Shown: piece by piece, positions 11,006 through 22,591 of the stretch
Position numbering within the stretch: position 1 is the stretch's first letter
Layout: each line of letters opens with the position of its first letter
Source of the DNA: Rhexocercosporidium sp. MPI-PUGE-AT-0058
Lineage: Eukaryota > Ascomycota > Leotiomycetes > Helotiales
Assembly (NCBI GenBank): GCA_020746875.1
Contig: JAGTJL010000019.1
Span: forward strand, 1,302,001 to 1,366,000
Direction: 5' to 3'
Length of the DNA: 64,000 nucleotides
Translations under genes and position numbers: made by a program
The notes under the pieces: model-generated
Told to the model about the DNA's origin: nothing
The model's database searches: none
The model's input: only the letters and a program-made list of their open reading frames with translations

Positions 11006-12855
11006 GCAGAGAGCTTGGTCGTAAAGAATACTATGCGGTTTTTGTATGTATTAAATTTAATCACGAATATGACCACTTGAAGGTAACATCAGACTTGTTA
11101 CCTTCAAGGGATGCGCAAATGCCTCGGTTACTGAAATGTCATCACGCACAAGTGAAAATGCAGATCGATTTCAAGACGGGACGTAATTGAAAGACCAAGC
11201 TGAGGATTTCCGATTTCATCAGCATGGCAGTCGAAAGATGAAGACACAAGAAGTCGTAAGTAGGCCAGCTTCCCGTCCTAACCCATCAAAACTTCGCGAT
11301 TGCTCCCCTGGTCCCTCTTATCCGGATCCATGTCAACACGAGCGAACACTCCTGCAAACCCCGTTGGTTTCCCTCCTCACCCATCCAAACAAAGGAAGAC
11401 AGACCAATAGCCTTCTCCTGCATTTCCGGTATGGTCAGTCCCAAATTTAACGTCATGTTATGCAAAAAATTCTCAGTAACTGTCAGACGTCAACGAATGA
11501 ACCATTCTTTGGAATGTCATTTGGACGATTTGATGTGGATGAGATGGAACTCGCTGGCTTAGTGAAATTGTAGGTGTCTTTTGTGACTTTGACTATGGAA
11601 CGGGCATTTGATCGGATTCTTGACGACGAAAACAAGTTGAGATTGTCAATACTTAGAATCGTAGCTTATACCTTCAGAGCTTACGGTATTATTGGAGTCC
11701 AAATCCTGATTGCCTTCTGTCGTGATACCCCTTCGGAGGATCTCTTGCGGCATCCGCAGAACCTCTTTCTGACTCGACCATCCTTTTTCGCATTTTTATT
11801 CCTAAGCCCATTCTCAGTTTGTGCGTTATTTTTTTCACGATTGTTGGATTATCTCGAAAGCCACATTTCGGTATGTTGGGTAAATAAGCATCGATAGCAT
11901 GCATGAGGTTGATGAGAGTTTGTCCGAGACCGGGTATATCTAGCTAGCAACTAACGTCAACTGTGGCTACCAAGGCGTGTAATTGAAATCCCCCTCCCCC
12001 AACGAAATAATGCCGTGGTTGGTGACCTTGCACGATATTCCAATGGCACTCCTGAAGTGGTTAGCGAGCCAAGCGAATGATCCCGAGTTTACAACAGGGA
12101 GCGAATGGCAGACTACAAGACTGCCAGACTAATAGACTAGCATACCAATCCTCGCTATCTTTGATGTCCCTTGGATGATTATCTCTCTCGAGTTCGGTTA
12201 TTTCATCATGCGTCAGCGCAGCGTAAACTCCACATTTTGTCCTCGTCTCGGCATTGCTCGCCTCTTCCAAGTCAACAACAACAGGACCGAAACCTGTTCA
12301 ACAGAACCAAACGAAAATCTGCAAAGTCAGCCATGCTTGTACTTACATATTGTGAAAATGAGTCAAATGTATTTCGAATAGAGCTGGAAATTAGCTGTGG
12401 TGCTCAATCGGCACTTTCTTTGCCGATAAGCTTACAGAACCCCTCGCGAAATTTCTGTTCAGCTTCGAATAATGTGAATGATGTATTCTTATTTCCTCAA
12501 GTAATCAGATCCACTAAGCTAATTACCTCGCTAACCCACGGTGTATGAACACTATGCTCGTGTATTGCCCCAGAAATTCCAGAGACGTCTCTCCGATACA
12601 TGTACATTTTGCAGCGAGTCAGCGAAAATGAATGTTTCGATAGCTTCAGCTTTACAGAGAGACGGCTATGATGCAACTGGTGAACTTAACCGGCCATTTG
12701 CGCTTAAGAGACTGGATCAAGAACTTGAAAGTGTAAGACTATGAGGAAACTCTCTCGAATCCTCAGAATCATTTTTATCATCTTCAGCATCTTCGAGTTC
12801 CATCTTCACCCAAATACACTTCAAAACTGTGCTGTCTAAGACCGAGATTGGTAGC
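11006..12855. other. Intergenic region, 1.85 kb, no gene seen
   Basis: No convincing coding sequence. The longest open frames (about 11574-11897 and 12171-12548) have no recognisable domain and no good start context or splice partners. A short palindrome-like repeat of AAGGTAACATCAGACTTGTTACCTT at about 11080-11107 (stem AAGGTAACA...TGTTACCTT) lies just past the oxygenase gene and may be its 3' end signal. Confidence 0.4.
11080..11108 (+). terminator. Inverted repeat after the 2OG oxygenase gene
   Basis: Arms of about 9 bp (AAGGTAACA and TGTTACCTT) around a short loop, ~75 bp downstream of the stop codon. It could fold as a hairpin in the 3' untranslated region. Fungal genes do not use hairpin terminators, so this is a structural note only. 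Confidence 0.25.
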
Positions 12856-12859
12856 ATTC

Positions 12860-14597
12860 AAGTCAACATACGACTTCATTGTCTTCATCGGTATGTAAGA
12901 TTACTGCCTGATTCCTCCCTAACCTACAACTAACACCCCCTCCCAAGGGGAACAACGGCGAACATCATCGCAGGCTGCCTTGCATCCAATCCCAAGGTCT
13001 CAATCCTCATCGTCGAGGCCGGTAACCCACAAGACATCGCCGACACCACCACACCCGCCAAAGCCTTTGACCTCCGCGGCTCCCAATATAACTGGGCTTA
13101 CAGGACCACCGTGGTCGACCACCCAGACTACACTGACGTCGAGAAGCCAAACACCTGCGGGAAAGTCCTCGGTGGTTTTCCCTGCTTGAACTACTACCCT
13201 TGGGTTCCTAGATCTGCAGCTACTTTCGATGACTGGAAGTCCTTTGGTGGGGAGACGTGTGGTTGGAATGGCGTGGAGAAGTACCTCAAGAAAACCGGCA
13301 AATAGTTTGATGACGAGAATTTGCATCCGGAGTCTTTGAAGAGGCAGGTCGCCAATCTCACGCTAGGATCTCATCCCTGAGATGGAGTCATTTTACGATG
13401 CCCTCACCAAACTCTTAGTCAGCAGGGGCGAGAAATTTGATGGATGATATTTGCTCTGGCGAAATGCACGGCTTGGTGAAGTGTGTCAACAGTATCCACA
13501 ACATCTACCTATCTTCCTCCTACCTCTTTGTGGGGAACAAGCCCAAGATCACGATATTTTCCTCGACTTACTCCAAAAATCTGGTTTTTGATGGCTCGAC
13601 TTGCACTGGTGCCACGTTCTTTGGTCCAGACGGCCAGGAGTTGGATTTACATTCAGCAAGGAAGTCATCGCTTCCTCTGGCGTGTACGAATTCCCGAGGC
13701 TTACAGCGAGGACTGAAGTGGACCTTTAGGAAGTGGGCTCTTGGAACTCGTTGGCTTCTTCCCACGTATCGACGAGCGATTCATGAAGTGAAAGCCGGCA
13801 TGGTGATCTGGGTCCATTCGGACTAGGTGGACAGCCTCATTTCCGAATTGATTTTGCGGTAGGTGTCCATTCGCAGATGATCCCTCCTACATTACTCACT
13901 AATCTCTCAGCCAACGTTCTCCAATGCTTTCCAGTAGCACATCCTGACCCTCACCATAGGAAACTGGTTCACAATCATCGTTGACCTTCTCCGCCTAGTG
14001 TCTAAACCCGGCCTGGTCAAACTCAATTTTACGAACCCCTTGGAGCAGCCCAACATCAACCTTTTAAGTTTCTTGCACACGATCTCGATATTATGGCTCT
14101 CCGAGAAGGTGTTCGCTTCGTGGATGATATACTCGTGGATGGTGAGGGCATGAAAGGTGCTATTGGTCAGGATTATTATTGGCACATGCCGAGAAACTCG
14201 GATGCTGCTTTTCTTGGACATAATGATTCTGGAGAGGATGCAGTCTGGTTTCCGTAGGTCCTCTGCCCGATTAGCGCTCGACACCTCTCGATAGCAGTGA
14301 ACGGACAAGAAAAGATCCCTGCGGAACTGCTCGCGTCTCAAAGAATATCGAGGAGGGAGTCGTCGTTACAAATCTCAAGGTTCATGGCATCAAAGAGTTG
14401 AGAGTGAATGACGCTGCGGTCTTTCCTGTTATTTATGATTGCAGAACCCAGAAAGCTGTATACGTGGTTGCTGAGAAAATTAGTTTGGTATCCCTGCGGC
14501 CCATAGCAGTGAGCTAACTGTCAATAGGGTGCGGACATGATGATGAAGTCCGAGTACCCAAATTTGTACTCAGATGTAGACGAGAAGGTTCGATAGC
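12860..14597 (+). pseudogene. GMC oxidoreductase (glucose-methanol-choline family) pseudogene
   Basis: Pieces of a GMC flavoenzyme occur in the right order but in different frames. They are: the N-terminal STYDFIVFIG and GTTANIIAGCLASNP FAD-binding start (split by an intron-like gap, with one base missing); IVEAGN; the active-site entry region PNTCGKVLGG and GVEKYLKK, followed by an in-frame TAG at 13303; LIPEMESFYDALTKLLVSRGEK-like sequence in another frame; MHGLVKCVNSI and FVGNKPKITI; then a large internal deletion. The C-terminal part has QPHFRIDFA, DLDIMALREGVRFVDDILVDGEG, LKVHGIKELRVNDAAVFPV and a final spliced exon with GADMMMKSEYP. Multiple frameshifts and stops exclude a working enzyme. 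A 17-bp unit is tandemly duplicated just after it (about 14610-14645). Lying 2 kb from the FMO/2OG-oxygenase pair, it may be a dead member of the same oxidative gene set (inference). Confidence 0.85.
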
Positions 14598-14905
14598 GAG
14601 AAGAAGCGTGAAGAAAAAAGCAGCTTGAAGAAAAAAGCAGCTTGAAGAGATAGCCAAGAAGTTACAATTTAAAGATGAATCTCAAACATTTTACAGCACA
14701 AAAGCCTGAATCTAAGTGGCGTGCCTTCATTATTGACCGTTTTGCTTGCTTCTGGGTAACGATAGGGATGAACTACAGCCAGTAAGCACAGGGACGAGAC
14801 AATTCAACGTGTTGATTCAGGACATAACATCTCAGTTCAACATGTCGGGTTTTTACGCTATTTTCCCCGCCCCTCTGCCCAAACCCCAGAAAATCAAGTC
14901 TAATA

Positions 14906-17788
14906 CTATGCTTCAACCTCTTCTTCCTCTGCTTCTTCCGCGTCGGGATCTGAAGTTTCACCATTGACTTCTTCTGTGTCGACGTCAATGAGGCTGACGC
15001 CCTCAGTTTCCAGGCGGAGGTACTCATCCCATTCTGGAAAAAGGTCATCGTCTTCACCAGGTACTCCAACGGTCTTGGCAACTCTACCCTTCTTTGCCTT
15101 CTCAAGAGACTCCTTCCACAGACCGACGGTCTTGGGAGCAAGACTTGGTTTGTAGGTTTGAGCAAAGAGTACGGCTTCTGATTCTCTGCCAGTCTTTGTT
15201 AGGAGGTCGATGCAGCCTTCGATATCGGCTAGTTGCCATAAGCATGTGAAAGCAACATTGTGAGCACCAGCTTCTTGAGCCTGCTGGCTGAGTGCCTTGA
15301 GGCCTTCTCTGTCGCCAGTAGAGGAGTGGAGGAGGAGAAGTGAACCAAGATCCTTGGCATTCTTGAAGCACTCAGCAGCGAGAGCGACATCCCATCCACT
15401 CAGCGCTGCATCACCAACAGTCTTCCACTTATGCTCAACGTCAGCCTCCTTGGCGAGATCAAGTGCGATTTGCAGATGACCAAGAGCAAGTGCCAAGTCA
15501 AACTTGTGCTCCGAATCGGTGGCAACCTCAAGTGCAAGTTCTTTATGGCCTTGGCCCTCCAAGAATCTCGCAATCTTGTTCAATTGGTCCTGGGGAATCG
15601 TTGGTAAGAGCTCCTCGGCAGTCTCCATATCGTCTCTTAGAACAAGAGTCTGGTATTCAACAACAGCTAGAGAGAGGGCGAAGGAAGTGACGTTAACGTC
15701 TTTGTCAGCGAGGTAGATACGGGAATCTCTTTGAATATATCCAAGAAGATACATCGGCTGGTCGAAGTGGGAGATGGTGTATGTTTGATCACCAACGAGG
15801 TAGTTTAACCTGTTGGTGCTGTTTGTGTATATGAAACAATCTCCAACCCATTCTCCTGTTCGAACGCTGTAAATGTTAGCAAGGCTCACGAGCTGCCCGG
15901 ACAAGTCTTACCTCTCATTGATGTCGGTGACAACCTCGAAAGCGGCTTCAACTCCATCATCGTCGACCTCTCCAGACTGGACGGCGGCCAAGTAGCTTTC
16001 CCTCGAAAAGCGAAGAACGTAGAATGTATCCTCGCACGCAATTGCAACCAATTCGCCGTTCTCTGACCAGTAGACTTCTTTAGGATCGACCTCAATTCTT
16101 CGAACCAGGCCACCAGTTTGCCAGTCGAAAAAGCCAATTCCACCTTGTCCCTTGACACCGAGAAGAACGCCTCCAGTCAAACCTTCTGCTTGGAAACCAA
16201 CATCGAGTCCACCCGCCTTCTCAACAAAATTCTTGAAGATCTTAACGCTTGTAGCCGATTCCCGAATCGCATAGTCGTTGCTGTTTTCCTTAGAGCCCCA
16301 AACGAAATCCAGTGCCGAACCGAACGCCTTATTCCTCCACGCAAGAGCAGTGTATATAATAAACTCTCCATCACCGCATACGGAGACAAATCGACCATTA
16401 GGAGAGTGGAGAAGGGTTTGCGGATAGACTTCGCAGGTGCCGAGATCTTTCGTGGGGAGGGAGATCGGTTCATTGTCTTTCAAGGAGGCATCTGACTTTG
16501 TTAGTTAAATGACACCCCGCTAGAGTTGGATAATTTACCTCCACCCTTGATTATGGAGGAAACAACCTCGCTGTGTCTCGCCCAAATCAACTTTCCAGAT
16601 CCATCCATAGATACCGCTGGCTCTTCTCGACCCATCTTCACAACAACTGCACCTTCGTCGAAACCAACAGCCACACCTTGCTTGCCTCGCTGGTAGCTGA
16701 CGCACCAAGCTCTTTCCAGGCCATAGTTTAGCGATTGTTCCAGTCGGTACGTATTGGCGTGCCAGATCTTGACCGTTCCGTCCTCTGATCCAGAAATAAT
16801 GACTGGTAATTCTGGGTGGTAGCATGCAAACGAGACATTGCTCGTGTGGCCCTCTAAAGTTGCGATTAATGACTTCGTGGTGTAATCCCAAATCTTGACT
16901 GTTCGATCGTCGGAGGTCGTGAGTAGATATGGCTTGTCGGATTGAGGGTAGTAATCGACATGGTTTACACCTTTGGTCTCATGTGCTTCCAGGGTAAAGT
17001 TCGCAGTTGAAGAGCCCAGACTCCAAATCTTCACCGTCCTGTCCAAACACGCCGAAGCAAAAGTATTGGTATCCTTTGGGTTGATAGCCAGGCCCATAAC
17101 ATAATGACTATGTCCCTCAAAAATCTGCACGCACTTCCATCCCTTGTCCCAATCCCACAGCTTGATTGTCATGTCATCGGAGGCGGTAAGGACGAAAGAT
17201 TGTGAAGGATGTACGACGATTGCTCGAATGTAGTCGGGGTGGGCTTCAAATGATGTAATCTTCTCGGAGGTATTGTAATTGTAGACTCGCAATTGGAAAT
17301 CATCTGAGCCGCAAACGATCCAGTTCTTGCGCGCAACAAATCTCCCAGCTCGTACGGGGACATCTGTCAATTCGAAGCTCTTGACGACCAGCTACAAGGA
17401 GTCAGTATAGCCTGCAGACCACAGAGCAAGAACAGTGACATACTCCTGTCTCGTACGACCAAATGTACGCATGACCTGGACACAATCAGTCAAGTTCTAT
17501 GAATTGCGCCGGAGCACATACCGCTGTAGAGTGTTGTCAAAATCCATGGCTCGACGGGATGGAAATCGATACCCTTGACCCTCTCGCTGCGGGCAAACAG
17601 CTGTCTCTGTGTTTTGTATACGGCGTTAGCATTGTTCATCGGCATCGTTCCCACCACAATTGACTCGCGCAAGTCTAAGCTCCTCTTCCTCTGGTCTGGT
17701 GGGGACTGTGCCATCTTGACCGTCCAGCTCTAGACAGAAATGCCCTCGTCTTCAGCAGATGGCCACGTACCTTTACGTCTAACCGCAT
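14906..17788 (-). CDS. SEC27: Coatomer subunit beta-prime (Sec27, 842 aa)
   Basis: Six exons on the minus strand: 17788-17771, 17606-17522, 17475-17444, 17391-16539, 16491-15912 and 15866-14906. The first exon encodes only MRLDVK, as is usual for this gene, after a 164-nt intron. The sequence RQLFARSERVKGIDFHP begins the WD40 propeller, which continues to about residue 300 with repeats such as DDMTIKLWDWDKGWKCV, LDRTVKIWS and DDRTVKIWDY. The coatomer WD-associated alpha-solenoid follows (SVRTGEWVGDCFIYTNSTNR, ARFLEGQGHKELALEVA, DVEHKWKTVGDAAL). The C-terminus is acidic. It forms part of the COPI coat that buds vesicles from the Golgi and binds dilysine cargo signals. Length and motif order match the family. 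The gene is essential in yeast, so its integrity anchors this region as functional chromosome. The spliced frame is continuous throughout. Confidence 0.96.
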
Positions 17789-19858
17789 ATTTGCGAAGAG
17801 CTGGCTGTGCTACGCCTAATGTGGTGGTTGCTGTAAGGGGGAGGGCGGAGATATCAATGTGGCTTGCGAGGCGCGCAGAGAACGCTCTGCTAAGAGGGGA
17901 TGTTGTGATCAGTCGCAGAGAGGGAGAAGGCGTGGAAGATGTATGGTGAATTTGTGGACCGTCGAATCACGTAGACGTGGAGAATTTTGTTGTGGTTGCA
18001 GGCAGAGGGAGAGGTAGAGAGAGGGTGAAGAGGGTCGTGATGTTGAGCCTCAATCTGGCCGATTTCGAGATTCGTGGTCTTTGGCAGCTCGAGGTTCATA
18101 GTGGAGTCGCCTAAGTTGTCCCATTGGGATTAGCGCATCACAATAGCTTGGCAGGGACGTTGCAGGTGGACAACCCACAAGAGAGACACTGCAAATATCT
18201 CAGCAAAACTTGTTATAAGATTTGAAATTTCTTGAAATGGTGGAAAAGATGTCACATACCGTTATCTGACTTTGAACATACAGCTCATATTTTTTCCATG
18301 CTTCTGAAGAGACCTGGATGGCAATGCGCGGTGATTAATACAACTCGAGGCTAGGCCAATTCGTGACCGATGAAGCGAGATGTCATATTTTTAACATTTT
18401 GCAGTTTTTGACAACGAAAGGCTCTTTTAAAATATAAAGTAAAGTACAGAAAAGCAAGATTCAACTACGAGGAGTATTTCCGTCGGTTTCAAATTGTTTA
18501 AACCGTTTGTTGTTGCTGTTATACTTATCTTTAATCCGTTCGATGGTAGCTCGCTTCATCGGTCACGAAATTTGCCCGCCTCGACTGACAGTATTTTTCT
18601 TGAGAATGACGTTATGTCCAAAGTTCTTGTCTTCAAAAGGTCTGAAATGTTACTTTGCTATTGGGAAGTTTGCCCTTTTATCTTTTTCTTCCGCCTATTT
18701 CAATCCTCATACGGTTCCATTGTCGTCCAAAGTCATCAATACCATTCGGCGATCTCGATTCTCATGTCTTGGAGCTTTGCTTTCTCAACTTGCCTGTTTG
18801 ATACATGCATCCATTTGGTCTGTTTTTAATCAGCAATTGATCTGTCTATCCCAAGCAACAACACTCCTCCAGTATTCTAATATGCTGGCCTCATTGTGAG
18901 CATCTATGTGCCAACTGGGAATGCGAAGGGGTCCAACTCACAGTCTCCGAAGGACGCTTGTGAAACGCTTCACTGTCAAACGTTTCAGAGTTGAATTACA
19001 GCTGATGTAACAAAAATAACATTTCTCTGGATGCAGTATCGTTTCAGGTGTGCAGCTACTTGAAGATATGTATATATCGCTCCATCCATTGCTCGGTGGA
19101 TTTTTGTTTGATAGCTGCAAATACGGTAGGTCATGTAGCTTAATGAAACGAGTAATACGTGACTATCCTGGGTATCTTTTCTTTTTAACTAACTATAGCT
19201 CTAGCTTAATCTCTAGCTTTAGAAACGACGTGTTTACTTTTTTCGTCAGTCAGGCTAGCTACACTGCAGCTTTTGGTTGCTAAGTTACTGCTGCAATTTT
19301 GTTTCCGTTTCGCAGAGATCCTAGAACTAACGGCAAGCCTAAGCAAGTTTTGGCTCGCAAAAAGTATTCGTTTCCATCAAAGCCCCCACAGTTCTTCTAG
19401 GACGAATCATCACTCAGCCGAGTTCTTACAAGGACTGTAAACTACCGGTTAAATCTCTGCCCGTAGGTCACATTGAACTTATTCGTTTTCTCCGCATCGC
19501 GATACCATATTTGAAGCAGAGTTGGTTATTTGTTGTGTGTCGTCTGTTGGAAATTTTTAGCTCCCAGCCGGTCTGGCTAGCCACCCACGATTGCCCTTGG
19601 CCCACACATAACTCCCAGAGGTACAACACCAACTCAGAATTTTTATGATTCGTCTAGGGTCTGGTCATACACACATCACATACAGTTATGTTTCTTCTGA
19701 CCTCTCCAATCCGTAATAAAATTTCCACCACCATTGATTAACACGGTCAGGCCACTCATACTTCATCACAAGCACAACAGAAGTTCACAAATACTCATTC
19801 CTACAACCGCTACTCTATTAAAAATCTTGCTTCTAGTACCTATTTTTTTTCTATCAAA
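17789..19858. other. Intergenic region, 2.1 kb, no gene seen
   Basis: Divergent upstream region between SEC27 and the 487-aa hypothetical gene. It is AT-richer between about 18.4 and 19.5 kb. Short open frames exist, but none has a domain, a good start or coding-like composition. The stretch near 19700-19858 is an A/C-rich leader in front of the next start. Confidence 0.45.
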
Positions 19859-21322
19859 ATGCCACTCACCAATCGTCTCGGCTTCCGCCGCCGTAATTCT
19901 GCAAATGTCACCATGGACGATTTTTCAGAGGACGACTGCGATCTTGACGTGTTTAATCCATTCGATCAGTCCGATATGGGCATTACATCAGATGGAAAGC
20001 CAACCACTTTTTTCTCATCGATGTCTGCCTACACAGTCGTCGACTGCCCTCGTATGACTATGGATGACTTTCTCAAGAAACCTCCTAGAGCATCAGCGGA
20101 TGGGAGACAGCCGCAAGCCCACCACGTCGTAACATTTGATACAGATACGTCGAAATCACCACGTTTAGCTGATCGTCTTTCTTTTTGCTCGGATGCTGCT
20201 GCTAGCTCCCTTCATCGAAGTTCCAAAGACGATGAGGCTGCCACCACCAACAACGGCAGAAGTAGAGCATCACAGAGGGGTCTAGAGGCTGTCCCTCGAC
20301 CCGAGAGCTTCTCATCCTTTCAAAAGGAGCCACGATCGCGCTCACATTCCCCGCTTGGCCAAGAACCTCCCGAAGACACAAAGTCAACTGTGAATCAAGC
20401 AACTTTCAACATGCCTCGACGGAGTCAGAATATCATTCTTCCCAAATCAAACGAATTGGGAACTCAAGCCAGGAGATCACCTAAAGCACGATACGAAGAT
20501 ATTTGGGCTTACAAAGAGGTTCAAGAAGATAATGCTACATTACACTCGCTGCCCAATTCAACCCCCACGGGCGCCGTCCCATCATTTCAGAGAATTGCTG
20601 GATACAAATTCGAACTAGCAGAGGGCGCTACAGCAAAACCAAGCATTCCTAAGTCTGATCTGATGTGCATACCTCATCTTCCATCACGGGCGATCAAACC
20701 GCGTATCCCCGGTAGAATAACTGACAAGTTCACGCCTATGAAGACTACCGACGTCCACAAGACCTCTGAAAAATGCAAGGAACTCGAATTAAGGAGACGC
20801 AAAAGTGAACTAGTGCCAGTGAATATCAAGAGAAAAGATCCAGAACGCAGAAACGAGGAGATGACGAACGCAGCTATCAAGCGTTGGGCTTTTTGGAGTG
20901 CGCTGAACAGAACAGGCCACAATGGCAAGAGAAATCCAAAAGTGGACTTTGCCACGAGGACCTTGAGCGACGAATCAGAACGATCGATTGATGAGGATAG
21001 GACAGAAGATTTTAGATCAATTGAAGGTGCTGATGAAGCGACGCGAACTAGAATTCTGGATGGTCATGTTGAGCAGATTATGAAAGTTGCTAGGGTTTCC
21101 TACAAAGATTCCGCTGCGCAGAAACCAGTCACAGTTGTAGATGCGGAGCCCAGAAGAGAATATTCGAGGTCCGAAATGATGGATAGTGCCAGTGAGGAAG
21201 TCATTATACCAGCCAGGGTACCGGAGAATGCGCATCATGTCAATAGAGAAGATGTCTCCACAACTGAGAGGCAGAAGCCAGTAGGACTTTTCCAGGATTT
21301 CCGAAGATGGTTTAAGGATTGA
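19859..21322 (+). CDS. Disordered hypothetical protein (487 aa)
   Basis: Single exon starting at ATG 19859 (TCAAAATGCC, a good fungal context). The protein is hydrophilic and rich in Arg, Ser, Lys and Asp, with no signal peptide, membrane segment or catalytic motif. A short TMDDF motif occurs twice near the N-terminus (residues ~18-22 and ~68-72), the second followed by LKKPP. The middle has basic clusters that could serve as nuclear localisation signals (for example ELRRRKSELV and NIKRKDPERR). The C-terminus ends in the aromatic/basic LFQDFRRWFKD. I do not recognise the family. Long uninterrupted frame, start context and codon usage support a real gene. Confidence 0.7.
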   Translation: MPLTNRLGFRRRNSANVTMDDFSEDDCDLDVFNPFDQSDMGITSDGKPTTFFSSMSAYTVVDCPRMTMDDFLKKPPRASADGRQPQAHHVVTFDTDTSKSPRLADRLSFCSDAAASSLHRSSKDDEAATTNNGRSRASQRGLEAVPRPESFSSFQKEPRSRSHSPLGQEPPEDTKSTVNQATFNMPRRSQNIILPKSNELGTQARRSPKARYEDIWAYKEVQEDNATLHSLPNSTPTGAVPSFQRIAGYKFELAEGATAKPSIPKSDLMCIPHLPSRAIKPRIPGRITDKFTPMKTTDVHKTSEKCKELELRRRKSELVPVNIKRKDPERRNEEMTNAAIKRWAFWSALNRTGHNGKRNPKVDFATRTLSDESERSIDEDRTEDFRSIEGADEATRTRILDGHVEQIMKVARVSYKDSAAQKPVTVVDAEPRREYSRSEMMDSASEEVIIPARVPENAHHVNREDVSTTERQKPVGLFQDFRRWFKD

Positions 21323-21980
21323 CTCCAAGATCGCATCCGGAAAGATCAACGGATAGAAGATCTCAGAGAAAGTTAGATAGTATAGTACAAACATAGACTC
21401 ATCTTGAGTCCAGTGTAATGGAGTTAGCGTGTCGATTGTCTATGACGTGTTTCATTCCTCGATTATAGGAGTTTACTGTTTCAGCGTTTGGCGGTACCCA
21501 CATGTTGGAAAGGCGGCTTTTCGTTCCAAAAGACTCGAAAGTCAATTCATAGAGGCAATCGTTTTCATTAGAATTTATAAGTGAAGTCATGTCTATCAAA
21601 TCAAATCTCTTATTGACTAATCAGATCTTTCCGTTCAAGGAAATGGCCGTTTGGCGCAAATGATGCCCTGTCTCCCTTTCGTTCATGCGAAAAAACTCAA
21701 GCCTTGACTATGGCTTATCTTGGATAAAGGGTAAGAAAAGAGTATCTTGAGTATCTTGACCATGGAGATCTGGTGACCAATCGAAGGATGAAGCTTTCTT
21801 ATATTTGCAAAAATGAAAGTCAACAAAGATAGGCGAGCAATCGAGGGGTTGCAAGCAGGGTCTGTCTCCATGCCAAGACTGTGACCTCAAAGCTATCCAG
21901 AGCCAGCAACCACCCTCCCCTCATCAACCTCAAGACTCCATTTAGAACAACACCCCCTTTCGACCAACTCGCAGGTCAAG
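21323..21980. other. Intergenic region
   Basis: About 650 bp between the hypothetical gene and the rhodanese-like phosphatase. It holds 3' and promoter sequence; nothing else is identifiable. Confidence 0.4.
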
Positions 21981-22591
21981 ATGTCGATGCACTCGGTAGC
22001 GAACCTCCCTCGCCTCTCTTCTACCGACCTCTCCGAGATAATGCTCTCCCAAGCCTCCTCGAATGTCGACTCTACTACCCCTCCATCAAACATAGCAATC
22101 ATCGATGTACGAGACGACGGTAAGTCAAAGCCTACTACCATATATACCCAGACCTAACAGCATCAGACCACATCGGCGGCCACATCAAGCACTCAATCCA
22201 CGCCCCCTCCACAACTCTCGACACCAAGATCCCCGAACTAGCCCGCAAGCTCAAAGACAAAGAAACAGTCGTTTTTCACTGCGCGCTCTCCCAACAACGC
22301 GGACCCTCCGCCGCTCTTCGATATATCCGCGAAAGAGACCGGCTACTGGGCTTGTCTGCCAATCTGAAGACTGGTAGTGGTATGGGACAGGTGCTGAAGA
22401 AGAACAAGGAGGAGGCTGCTAAGGAAGGGGATACGGACGGTATGTGGGAGGATGTAGAGGACAAGAAGAAGGAGCAGAAGGTTTATGTACTGGATCGAGG
22501 CTTTGTTGGTTGGCAAGAGAAGTATGGTGAGGATACCAGGTTGACAGAAGGCTATAGGAAGGAACTTTGGAAGGAGGGGTACTGGATGTAG
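21981..22591 (+). CDS. Cdc25/rhodanese-domain phosphatase, Ych1/Ibp1-like (187 aa)
   Basis: Two exons, 21981-22119 and 22167-22591, with a 47-nt intron (GTAAGT donor, CCTAAC branch, CATCAG acceptor) that keeps the frame at G|AC. The rhodanese fold is evident from IAIIDVRDD-DHIGGHIKHSIHAP and the active-site loop VVFHCALSQQRGPSAA. The catalytic Cys is C85 and the Arg is R91, a C-X5-R signature. A seven-residue active-site motif (CALSQQR) is the Cdc25/arsenate-reductase length rather than the six-residue sulfurtransferase loop, so phosphatase or arsenate-reductase activity is more likely than sulfur transfer (family knowledge). The insert between ~120 and 150 is highly charged (Lys/Glu). The C-terminal VYVLDRGFVGWQEKYG resembles the final strand and helix of the domain. 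Small, cytosolic and probably active. Confidence 0.87.

Noticed and set aside
11574..12548. Possible small genes between the 2OG oxygenase and the GMC pseudogene
   Set aside because: Frames of 107 and 125 codons lack domains, good starts and splice partners.
7368..14597. A classical secondary-metabolite cluster
   Set aside because: There are oxidoreductases but no polyketide synthase, peptide synthetase, terpene cyclase or dedicated regulator in the window.
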